DNA from: Chitinophaga pinensis
GTDB taxonomy: Bacteria; Bacteroidota; Bacteroidia; NS11-12g; UBA955
Assembly: GCA_945871905.1 (NCBI GenBank)
Contig: CAMBXL010000002.1
Coordinates: 283,796-347,795, forward strand
Reading direction: 5' to 3'
Length of the DNA stretch: 64,000 nt
Under the pieces are notes generated by a model. It was not told the origin of the DNA. It was given only the letters and a program-made list of their open reading frames with translations, and searched no databases. The position numbers and the translations under genes are program-made. Positions 53,479 through 61,061 of the stretch are shown one piece after another. Within the stretch, counting starts at the first letter, position 1; every line of letters begins with the position of its first letter.

Positions 53479-55533
53479 TTAATTTTTATAAAAAAGATGC
53501 ATAATAAGCATGTGAGGCAAACTTATACAGGCAATAAAGACAAAGAAATACGACCAAAATGAGAGATTTATTTCTGAAACAAAAACGGCCTTAATTAAAA
53601 TAAGCGCAAAAATAAACAATGCTCCAAATACATACGGAATGGCTTTTTTGTACAGAGAAATCGACCCAACGGATAAGCCAATTTGTAAATGTTGCCAAGC
53701 GTTGTAACTGTGTTGAAATACAAAATAAAAAGCGAATGCTAATGGCAATGGCACGAATACGCCTGCAAGCAATATCATCAATAAACCCGAAAATAGCGTT
53801 TGTTTTGCATTCAATCTTTGGTAACACAAGTATAAAAAACCCGAAATAGCAATGAGCAGACTTTGAAACGGGTAAACAGTTTGATAATGATGCAAACTTT
53901 GTAACCCTTGAATATCTGCAATCACTTGTATTGATTCTGTGTAATGTGTACCTATTACAAACAACAAAATTGACAAGCCTGTAAAAAAGGCATTGAAATA
54001 CTGTTGAATAGTTTTCACCCGAACACCTGTTTCTTCCAATTCCGATTCACCAAAATGAAACGCGGAGTATATTACAAAAACAAGCAAAGAAACAAGTGGT
54101 TGAAATTGCCATAAAGCAAAGTAAAATACCACAATCGCTAAATATTTAAGAATAAAAATCGGGAGAGAATTCAGCGTTTTTCCTTTGTACAATAGGTGAT
54201 CTACTGCGCCATGTGGAATGCCTATCCACAGTAGTCCAAGGAGAATAATGGCATAAGAAAAGTAACTTGCTATAGTTGGGTTAAAAGCATTGATAAACAA
54301 GTAAATCACCACAGAAAAAAACACGCCTAAATATCTGAGTTGATTTTTATTAACTAGGTTAATCCATACAGCCTTTAAAAATGGTGGCCATGGCAGGGAA
54401 GAAAACAATTTAACTTCCTGAAGTAATGTAGTTTTTTCGTCCAAAAAGGCAAACACCGTTTGAATGGATTGACTTTTGAACAATTTAGAAAAAATGGACT
54501 TTCCAAGGAAAGGCCATTTTTGTAATATAATAAGCAACAAAGTGTCGTAAAACTTAAATCTTTTCTTAGATTCTATGTTTATTTTATTGAAATGGTCGGT
54601 GTTATTATTGGCTATTTTAGCAGAAACAACAGAAGCAAATTCAAACATATTTTTGAATCCGTAGCCTGTACTTGGTTTTATTAAATTGGCTCTTGCGCCT
54701 GTATTTAAAACCCCTTTGTGTTCACTGTGAGGATTGCTGTAATTGGTCATGGGAATACAACCAAACTCCTCAGCTATTACTTGGTAGTTGCCATACACTT
54801 CTTTAATTTTTTTGTCTAAAATTTCCTTGGCGTAGGGAATCTGAATGGTTTCCGAACCAAAACGGGTTAACTCAATCAATGATTCACGAGAGGAAAATGG
54901 GAGGGTATAAACAAATTGGGTGAAATCACTTTGGTCGACATTAAAATTCATCATTTCGAAAGCATTTTCTTGAAAAACGTCGTTGTCGCATCTCACGTGT
55001 ATCCCATAAAAAGATTGGTTCAGATAAATCTCTGATTTTTTTAAGTTTTTCCAAGAAGGCGTTCTACTATCAAACACGAAATGGGCACTAAGAGTACCCT
55101 CGGAAGTATGAACAAATTGAATATCAGCCTTGCTAGAAAGGGTTTCTACTTTGAGCGAAAATAGAGGAAAGTGATGCTTGTTTACTGTTTGTAAAGTATG
55201 GGCATACAAGTCGATACTTTGGATGTAATAATAAACTTGATTTTGGATGTTTTGCAATGGTGAATCATTCACCACAATTGCATTGTAAGAGTGAGTGATT
55301 AGTGGTTTTAATTCATTGACAATTTGGTCATTAGGAGCGGCCCAAAAACAATATGTTTTGTCATTACTGTTTTTTTTGTCAGGTTCAAAAATTGCTACTT
55401 TTTTGGATTCCAAAAGACCTTTTTGAAGCAGTTTTAGTAAAATCAAACTGTTACTAGCGCCCAATCCTATAAACACATAGTCGTAAATAACATCTGTGTT
55501 ATTAAAACTTGTATTTAAAATTTGACTTTGCAA
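53479..55533 (-). CDS. Fused lycopene beta-cyclase (CrtY) - beta-carotene 15,15'-dioxygenase (Brp/Blh)
   Basis: A 684-residue protein joining two enzymes usually encoded separately. Residues 1-390 are a CrtY-type lycopene cyclase: flavin-binding FIGLGASNS at 21-29, DKTYCFW at 58-64, FQENAFEMMNFNVDQ at 187-201, LPFSSRESLIELTRFG at 211-226, GCIPMT at 258-263 and GARANLIKPSTGYGF at 279-293. Residues 395-684 are a membrane-bound Brp/Blh enzyme cleaving beta-carotene to retinal: GIPHGAVDH (His441, His446), AFHFGE (His493), FQHSYNAWQH (His608, His615) and LPHMLIMH (His674, His679). A single continuous frame; the start is TTG at 55531-55533, with an in-frame TAA three codons upstream. It lies 92 nt after the rhodopsin gene, beyond a terminator. 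Together they could make retinal from lycopene for the rhodopsin. Confidence 0.93.
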   Translation of the reverse strand: MQSQILNTSFNNTDVIYDYVFIGLGASNSLILLKLLQKGLLESKKVAIFEPDKKNSNDKTYCFWAAPNDQIVNELKPLITHSYNAIVVNDSPLQNIQNQVYYYIQSIDLYAHTLQTVNKHHFPLFSLKVETLSSKADIQFVHTSEGTLSAHFVFDSRTPSWKNLKKSEIYLNQSFYGIHVRCDNDVFQENAFEMMNFNVDQSDFTQFVYTLPFSSRESLIELTRFGSETIQIPYAKEILDKKIKEVYGNYQVIAEEFGCIPMTNYSNPHSEHKGVLNTGARANLIKPSTGYGFKNMFEFASVVSAKIANNNTDHFNKINIESKKRFKFYDTLLLIILQKWPFLGKSIFSKLFKSQSIQTVFAFLDEKTTLLQEVKLFSSLPWPPFLKAVWINLVNKNQLRYLGVFFSVVIYLFINAFNPTIASYFSYAIILLGLLWIGIPHGAVDHLLYKGKTLNSLPIFILKYLAIVVFYFALWQFQPLVSLLVFVIYSAFHFGESELEETGVRVKTIQQYFNAFFTGLSILLFVIGTHYTESIQVIADIQGLQSLHHYQTVYPFQSLLIAISGFLYLCYQRLNAKQTLFSGLLMILLAGVFVPLPLAFAFYFVFQHSYNAWQHLQIGLSVGSISLYKKAIPYVFGALFIFALILIKAVFVSEINLSFWSYFFVFIACISLPHMLIMHLFYKN

Positions 55534-55556
55534 TTGTATTTATTTGAAATTTTGAC

Positions 55557-55593
55557 AAAAAAAGAAGGCTATACTAATTAAAATATAGCCTTC
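55557..55593 (-). terminator. Terminator/attenuator between rhodopsin and crtY-blh
   Basis: Perfect 10-bp stem GAAGGCTATA / TATAGCCTTC with a 10-nt AT loop; on the minus strand a run of seven T follows at once. It ends 24 nt before the crtY-blh TTG. No TAnnTTTG box lies between, so crtY-blh probably relies on read-through. Confidence 0.85.
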
Positions 55594-55625
55594 CGAATTT
55601 ATAAGTTTAATTGTTTAAATTTGAA

Positions 55626-56345
55626 TTAATCTTCTTTAGTTCTACTTAAAGCATAGATAACCAAACCGAAACCAATTTTGTTGATAGCATCAGCGATGTT
55701 ATAAACAATATCCATTGCGTGAGCAGCAGCAGCTGGGTCAGAAACCAATTGCATACCGAACAATCCACCTGGAGTTCCTAAAATGTAACCTAATGGATAA
55801 ATAGCCCATCCTACTAATACGAACCAACCCAAAATTTTAGTTGCTTTTGCTACTTGAGCACCAGCAGTTTGAGCCAATTTAGCTACTTCACCAAACCACA
55901 CTAAATAAACAATGTAAAAGTAAGCTGCACCTGAAATGACACCCCACAATACGCTACCGTCTCTGTCTAATACTTCACCTACGTAACCTGTAACTAACAT
56001 TACTAATGAAGCCAAGATTAATTTCCATAATAAAGCAATTTTAGCACCTGCTTTTTTGGTAATTAAGTAAAACTCAACACACATTAAAGGCACTGTTAAA
56101 ATCCAATCAACATATCTGAAGAATGTTGGTGAATCACCTGTTTCTAAATTGTAACTTCTCATGTAGTAGTAGTGAACTGCTGCAATAAAAGTAATTAAAC
56201 CAGAAACTAAAACTGAAGTTCTCCATTTAGCTGAAGTGTTGTTTAATTCTAAAAAGAAGAAAACTGAAGCGGCCATCATAGCCATTGTTCCGATAAAAAA
56301 CGTAAAGGCTACGTAATTATCGCTTGCGATTTTTAAATGTTCCAT
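55626..56345 (-). CDS. Proton-pumping proteorhodopsin with antenna-window glycine
   Basis: Seven-helix retinal protein, 239 residues. Counter-ion and pump residues as in proteorhodopsin: His58, Arg77, Asp80 (acceptor), Thr84 and Glu91 (donor) in FRYVDWILTVPLMCVEF; Schiff-base Lys223 with Asp219 in IADAINKIGFG. So D-T-E, the outward proton-pump type. Met88 at the spectral tuning position is the green-absorbing type. By hand alignment to green proteorhodopsin, Gly135 falls where other proteorhodopsins have Phe152 and xanthorhodopsin has Gly156, the opening to a carotenoid antenna. crtY-blh lies downstream. No exact -7 box in the 60 nt upstream. Confidence 0.95.
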   Translation of the reverse strand: MEHLKIASDNYVAFTFFIGTMAMMAASVFFFLELNNTSAKWRTSVLVSGLITFIAAVHYYYMRSYNLETGDSPTFFRYVDWILTVPLMCVEFYLITKKAGAKIALLWKLILASLVMLVTGYVGEVLDRDGSVLWGVISGAAYFYIVYLVWFGEVAKLAQTAGAQVAKATKILGWFVLVGWAIYPLGYILGTPGGLFGMQLVSDPAAAAHAMDIVYNIADAINKIGFGLVIYALSRTKED

Positions 56346-56403
56346 TTTGTATTTTTTTAAATTTCCCTACTCATTTGGCTTTTCGGATTACGCCCATTTT
56401 TTG

Positions 56404-56426
56404 AAAAAGTGTTTTTGTCACTTTTT
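56404..56426 (-). other. Hairpin in the rhodopsin 5' leader
   Basis: AAAAAGTG-7 nt-CACTTTTT, perfect 8-bp arms, about 60 nt before the rhodopsin ATG on the minus strand. Could shape the 5' untranslated region of a highly expressed message; no riboswitch family is recognised. Confidence 0.4.
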
Positions 56427-56904
56427 TTGATTAACAATAATTAAACGCAATTATATGGGTTTAGTTTTTAATAATTTAAAAAAAATTTGAAATAATCGTT
56501 ATTACACTGAATATTAGGCAAATAAATATTTTAAAGTTGTTTTCTATTTATCCAAAATTACTAATTTAATGATAAAATATATTTAAAAATATGACAATCA
56601 GCGGTTTGTAAAACTTGTTTAACATTTAAACAAGCATACAAATTCATTTGTGAAAGCTATCAAGATGAATTGTTTTGAATGGTCAACACAAATTATTACT
56701 TTATATTACAAATAAAGAATGCAAGTTTTGGTTTTTTGAAATGTATTATAATTAAAACAATATGACTTAGTGTGTCACTTTACTCTTGTGCAATAAATTT
56801 GTAAAAAGATCAAACTATAGTGCTTAATAAAGCAGATGAAATGGCCCCTAATATTAAAGTATGAAAAATGGAAAAATTAAACAGTATAGAATATCCAGTA
56901 TATT

Positions 56905-57039
56905 ATGACACGGGAGAATGAAAAGGAAAAACATTCTAAATACGAGGAATTTACTGAAGAAGAAATTTTGTTTACTATATATAGTGCTTTTTTATTTAAA
57001 GGCGCATCCCGTAAAAAAAGAAATAAGAGTGATAATTAA
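56905..57039 (+). CDS. Possible small charged protein, 44 residues
   Basis: ATG 56905 to TAA 57037-57039. The product is strongly charged (E, K, R) with a short hydrophobic core (EEEILFTIYSAFLFKGASRKKR), more protein-like than chance ORFs of this size. No -7 box precedes it and no family is recognised. It is on the strand opposite to the rhodopsin gene, whose upstream region it shares. Confidence 0.3.
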   Translation: MTRENEKEKHSKYEEFTEEEILFTIYSAFLFKGASRKKRNKSDN

Positions 57040-57082
57040 TATAACATTAAGCTGTAAGGCTTGAAATGATTAACGCTTAACA

Positions 57083-57130
57083 AGGTTGAGATTCTGAGAC
57101 CTTTACAGAACTTGATTCAGGATGACTAAC
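57083..57130. repeat. Degenerate palindromic repeat (REP-like)
   Basis: GGTTGAGATTCTGA ... ACTTGATTCAGGATGAC forms an imperfect inverted pair resembling the dispersed GATTCTGA/TCAGAATC palindromes seen in many Bacteroidota intergenic spaces. Only one copy is in this window, so it cannot be proved to be a repeat here. Confidence 0.35.
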
Positions 57131-57275
57131 GGGAAATTCAACTATTTAAACCCTCTCATCAATCACGCTGAACGGCATGAAACAAGCACCCAAAACTGCG
57201 TGAAACGAATGCAACAATTAAACTGCACAGTTTGAAACTCCTAATTCCTAATTCCCCTTGTTCTTTCTCTTATCC

Positions 57276-58790
57276 CTATGGCAACAATCTACCGTACATA
57301 CGTGGGAATGGAATACTTTCTCTCACATGTTTTAGTTTACACATCCATGTTACTAAGCGTTCTAAGCCCAATCCAAAACCTGCATGGGGAACACTTCCAT
57401 ATTTTCTTAAATCTAAGTACCATTCAAAAGCCTCCATTGGTAAGTCGTGTTCAGTAATTTTTGAACGCAACATTTGTTCGTCTGTTTCACGTTCACCACC
57501 ACCCACTATTTCACCATAACCTTCTGGGGCTAAAACATCTACACCTCTTGCAAAACGAGGATGTTCAGGGTTGCGTTTTAAATAAAATGCCTTAACCTCG
57601 TGCGGCCAATCGTACACCATAATAGGTTTGTCAAACAAACGAGTAATAACCGTTTCGTCGCTACCACCCAAATCATTGCCATATTCAAAGTTTTTGGCAC
57701 TTGCAAGCCATTGTGGAATATTTCTTTGTGTTTCTTCGGCATCTTTCAATGCTTGTTTTAACTGAACAATTTTAGTTTGATTAAAGTTTATTTCACCTTT
57801 TTTCATCCCCGGAACTGCTATTTTTTCTTCTCTTTCTGTAATTTCAGATTCAAGTGCTATGATTTGTTCATTGACAGCAGCTAATTCATCTTCTAATGAT
57901 TTGATACTGTTTTGTCCGTTTACATCTTTTTCTCCTTTGATAATGGCTACAGCTTCGTCGTAAGTTAAACGTGGGAAAGCCTCCAAACTTGATTCTAAAA
58001 TAGCAGTATCGCGGTCAATCAATTTAAGTTCCGCTTGACAGTTTTCTAAAACTTGCTTAATGACAAATTGTAAAAAAGATTCGATTATATCCATGTTTTG
58101 GTGAATATCACAAAAAGCAATTTCAGGTTCTATCATCCAAAACTCAGAAAGGTGTCTTCTGGTTTTACTTTTTTCGGCACGGAAAGTTGGGCCAAAGGTA
58201 TATATTTTACCAAATGCCATTGCCATTGCTTCACCGTACAACTGACCACTTTGACTTAAGTATGCAGGGTCACCATAAAAATCTGTTTCAAACAAGTTGC
58301 TAGTACCCTCACAAGCATTTCCAGTAAAAATAGGCGCATCCATTTGAACAAAGCCTTCTTTTTGGAAATATTGGTGTATGCTGTATATTATGGTATTTCT
58401 AATGCGCATTATAGCCCACTGTCTTTGGCTTCTCAACCACAAATGGCGTTGATCCATTAGGAAATCTATACCGTGTTCTTTTTTGGCAATTGGATATTCT
58501 TCGGCAAATTGGTATACATGCAATGAAAGAACTTGTAATTCGAAACCACCTATTTGGCGTTCGTCTTTTACCACTATCCCTTTCACAGAAATAGCGCTTT
58601 CCAAACCAAGTTTGCCAGCGTTGTTAAATTCAGTTTCGCTAAGTTTGCTTTGGTCAGCTATACATTGAACTAAGCCACTTCCGTCTCTTAAATTAATAAA
58701 AACAAGGCCCTTGCTGTCTCTTCTGTTGGCTACCCAACCCTTTAATTCAATTTCTTTTCCCTCGTATTGGGCAATATCTCTAATATACAT
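57276..58790 (-). CDS. asnS: Asparaginyl-tRNA synthetase with a coiled-coil insertion
   Basis: Class IIb synthetase, 504 residues. OB-fold anticodon domain 1-110 (GWVANRRDSKGLVFINLRDGSG), motif 2 at FGPTFRAEKSKTRRHLSEFWMIEPE (about 199-223), and motif 3 at GFGLGLERLVTWM near the C-terminus. Residues about 286-366 are a charged, heptad-like insertion (SLEDELAAVNEQIIALESEI...) between motifs 2 and 3. The ending HVRESIPFPRMYGRLLP differs from the usual Bacteroidota AsnRS end I remember (GMTNIRDVIPFPRTP), which suggests transfer from another phylum. A TAATTTTG box is 26 nt upstream. Confidence 0.93.
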   Translation of the reverse strand: MYIRDIAQYEGKEIELKGWVANRRDSKGLVFINLRDGSGLVQCIADQSKLSETEFNNAGKLGLESAISVKGIVVKDERQIGGFELQVLSLHVYQFAEEYPIAKKEHGIDFLMDQRHLWLRSQRQWAIMRIRNTIIYSIHQYFQKEGFVQMDAPIFTGNACEGTSNLFETDFYGDPAYLSQSGQLYGEAMAMAFGKIYTFGPTFRAEKSKTRRHLSEFWMIEPEIAFCDIHQNMDIIESFLQFVIKQVLENCQAELKLIDRDTAILESSLEAFPRLTYDEAVAIIKGEKDVNGQNSIKSLEDELAAVNEQIIALESEITEREEKIAVPGMKKGEINFNQTKIVQLKQALKDAEETQRNIPQWLASAKNFEYGNDLGGSDETVITRLFDKPIMVYDWPHEVKAFYLKRNPEHPRFARGVDVLAPEGYGEIVGGGERETDEQMLRSKITEHDLPMEAFEWYLDLRKYGSVPHAGFGLGLERLVTWMCKLKHVRESIPFPRMYGRLLP

Positions 58791-58816
58791 TTTTAAAAAT
58801 CTTTGTAATAATACCG

Positions 58817-58824
58817 CAAAATTA
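58817..58824 (-). promoter_or_regulatory. -7 box TAATTTTG for asnS
   Basis: Exact TAnnTTTG on the minus strand, 26 nt before the asnS ATG. It shares the 77-bp divergent space with rpoN, which shows no exact box of its own. Confidence 0.45.
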
Positions 58825-58867
58825 ATTTACTTTGCAGATAATTTTAGAATTAAATTAAAATTTCCTC

Positions 58868-60352
58868 ATGTTAAAGCAGTCATTAAGCCATAAATTGTTG
58901 CAAAAATTGTCTCCTCAACAGATTCAATTCATCAAATTATTGCAAATGACCACTGCAGATTTTGAGGAAAGAGTAGAGCAGGAACTCCTCGACAACCCCG
59001 CTTTAGAAAAAAGTGAAGAAGATTTTGCAACTTTCAATGCTGCCGAAAAAAAGAAAGAAGAATTCAACAATGAGGAAAGTATTAATGACGATTTTAATAG
59101 TTCAGACCACTACGGTACCGAAGATTTTAATGTTTCTGAGTTTTTAAATGCCGACGATTCTGCTGGTTTTAAAATGACAGATGACTACAATCAATCCGAC
59201 GAGGAACAAAAAGAATTGCCCATTGCTTACCAACAAAGTTTTTACGACTTTCTGGTCGACCAAACACACGCCAATTTTGACAATGAAGACGAATTGCAGC
59301 TCGCATTGCACTTGGTAGGAAACATAGAAGAAGACGGCTATTTAAGAAGACCTTTGGATTCTATAGTTAACGATTTGGCTTTCACTGAAAACATAAGCAC
59401 AACCGAAGAACAGTTGGAGAGAATCTTAATAAAAATTCAAAATTTTGACCCACCGGGGATTGGTGCTAGAGATTTACAAGAATGTTTATTATTACAGCTT
59501 TATAAAAAAGATTACGGTACCAGTAAAAGTATCGATTTGGCTGAAAAAATCCTAAGCGAACACATGGAAGCTTTTGTGAAGAAACATTATGATAAAATAA
59601 TGAAAAGTTTGAAAATTACCGACGATGAGCTTAAAGCAGCTATCAAAGAAATTACCAAACTAAATCCAAAGCCCGGACAGTCGCAATCGCAAAGTACATC
59701 TCAGTATATCATTCCCGACTTTACTGTCAACAATATTGATGGTGTTTTAAATGTGGTGCTCAATTCACGCAATGCCCCCGAGTTAAAGCTCAGTCAGTCG
59801 TATTCCGAAACTTTACAAGCTTATGACAAGGACACCAAAAACGACAAGAATTTAAAAGACACCGTTCAGTATATCAAACAAAAACTAGATGGTGCAAAAT
59901 GGTTTATTGACAGCGTAAAGCAACGTCAACAAACATTGCAATTAACCATGACTGCTATTTTAGAATCGCAAAAAGATTTTTTCCTTTACGGAGATGAAGT
60001 CTCTCTAAAACCAATGATATTGAAAGACATTGCTGAAAAAATAGGAATGGATATTTCCACCATATCACGGGTTGCTAACAGTAAGTATGTGCAAACAGAC
60101 TTTGGAATATATCCACTCAAGTATTTTTTCAGTGAGGGTATATTGAGCGACAGTGGCGAGGAAGTAAGTAACCGTGAGGTAAAAAAAATATTGAGCGATG
60201 CAGTGTCACAAGAAGAAAAAAAAGTACCTTTGACAGACGAGGCATTAATGGCAATTTTAAGAGAGAAAGGCTACAATATTGCCCGAAGAACGGTTGCAAA
60301 ATATAGAGAACAATTAAATATTCCTGTGGCACGATTAAGAAAAGAACTTTAA
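58868..60352 (+). CDS. rpoN: RNA polymerase sigma-54 factor
   Basis: Alternative sigma factor that needs AAA+ activators. Region I (about 1-45) with SHKLLQKLSPQQIQFIKLLQM; an acidic region II (about 50-120); core-binding (about 120-260, with LALHLVGNIEEDGYL and PPGIGARDLQECLLLQL); HTH (about 375-400, MDISTISRVANSKYVQ); and the RpoN box ARRTVAKYRE at 472-481 for -24 recognition. Length 494 normal. No -24/-12 promoter or enhancer-binding activator was found in the window. Ferritin follows 15 nt later. Confidence 0.96.
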   Translation: MLKQSLSHKLLQKLSPQQIQFIKLLQMTTADFEERVEQELLDNPALEKSEEDFATFNAAEKKKEEFNNEESINDDFNSSDHYGTEDFNVSEFLNADDSAGFKMTDDYNQSDEEQKELPIAYQQSFYDFLVDQTHANFDNEDELQLALHLVGNIEEDGYLRRPLDSIVNDLAFTENISTTEEQLERILIKIQNFDPPGIGARDLQECLLLQLYKKDYGTSKSIDLAEKILSEHMEAFVKKHYDKIMKSLKITDDELKAAIKEITKLNPKPGQSQSQSTSQYIIPDFTVNNIDGVLNVVLNSRNAPELKLSQSYSETLQAYDKDTKNDKNLKDTVQYIKQKLDGAKWFIDSVKQRQQTLQLTMTAILESQKDFFLYGDEVSLKPMILKDIAEKIGMDISTISRVANSKYVQTDFGIYPLKYFFSEGILSDSGEEVSNREVKKILSDAVSQEEKKVPLTDEALMAILREKGYNIARRTVAKYREQLNIPVARLRKEL

Positions 60353-60367
60353 AAAAAATTATCACAT

Positions 60368-60880
60368 ATGTTATCAAAAAAAATCCAAAATGCATTAAAC
60401 AATCAAATAGAGTTAGAAGCGGCTTCTTCTAATTATTACTTGGCCATGGCTTCATGGGCAGAATCTGAGGGATTCAATGGTGTTGCCAACTTTTTATACA
60501 CTCACAGCGATGAAGAGCGAATTCACATGATAAAATTAGTTCGTTTTATCAATGAAAGAGGCGGAAAAGCAGTAGTTCCTGCCCTTAAAGAACCTATTTC
60601 TAAATTCAAAAATTTAACAGAAATATTTGATATTATCCTTAAACACGAAATATTGGTAACTTCTGAAATAAACAAAGTGGTAGATGCTTGCTTATCTGAA
60701 AAGGATTATACCACTCACAATTTTATGCAGTGGTATGTTGCAGAGCAGTTAGAAGAAGAATCTTTGGCCAAGAATAATGTAGATAAATTGCGTTTAATTG
60801 GCGACGACAAAGGTGGTATGTATTTGTTTGACAGAGATATAGCAGCATTAATTCCAACTGCTACACCAAAAGGAAAATAG
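60368..60880 (+). CDS. ftnA: Ferritin (non-haem)
   Basis: Iron-storage protein forming a 24-mer cage; 170 residues in a four-helix bundle. Ferroxidase ligands Glu17 (IELEAASSNYY), Glu50 and His53 (HSDEERIHM), and further glutamates in EQLEEESLAKN. It lacks the Met that ligates haem in bacterioferritin, so Ftn type. 15 nt after rpoN, thus possibly read together; a possible hairpin further on (60952-60979) lacks a T tract. Confidence 0.93.
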   Translation: MLSKKIQNALNNQIELEAASSNYYLAMASWAESEGFNGVANFLYTHSDEERIHMIKLVRFINERGGKAVVPALKEPISKFKNLTEIFDIILKHEILVTSEINKVVDACLSEKDYTTHNFMQWYVAEQLEEESLAKNNVDKLRLIGDDKGGMYLFDRDIAALIPTATPKGK

Positions 60881-61038
60881 GTATCTATTTTTATTCTATT
60901 AAAGGTATAGTTTATGAATAACTTAAACTAGATGACATTCAATTGGCTTAATATTAAAAGCCCTTTTCAACTTTTAATAACGCTTAAAAAAAATTTATTC
61001 ATTTTTCACGACCTTTCATTTCAAATGAATAAAATCAA

Positions 61039-61046
61039 TATATTTG
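61039..61046 (+). promoter_or_regulatory. -7 box TATATTTG for glyA
   Basis: Exact TAnnTTTG, 15 nt before the ATG at 61062. A TTG inside this box (61044) opens the same frame, but it falls in the promoter and cannot be the start. Confidence 0.55.
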
Positions 61047-61061
61047 TTCATTCATTTTATC

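Larger units (their letters stand above)
56346..57275. other. Long gene-poor region upstream of rhodopsin and asnS
   Basis: 930 bases with no confirmed gene, between the rhodopsin (minus) and the asnS end (minus). It holds a hairpin near the rhodopsin leader (56404-56426, AAAAAGTG/CACTTTTT), a small possible ORF (56905-57039), and a degenerate palindrome around 57080-57125. The far part (57040-57275) is less AT-rich and contains a tandem CCTAATTCCTAATTCC (57240-57255). The rest shows nothing I can name. Confidence 0.55.

Noticed and set aside
55626..56345. Rhodopsin as a sensory or sodium/chloride pump
   Set aside because: Asp80-Thr84-Glu91 is the proton-pump motif; the sodium pump (NDQ) and chloride pump (NTQ) motifs are absent and no transducer is adjacent.
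60952..60979. Hairpin TATTAAAAG/CTTTTAATA after ferritin as a terminator
   Set aside because: AT-only stem, no T tract following; could be chance in AT-rich DNA.
61044..61061. TTG start for glyA extending the frame by six residues
   Set aside because: The TTG lies within the TATATTTG -7 box and the residues before Met (61062) are not part of the enzyme family.
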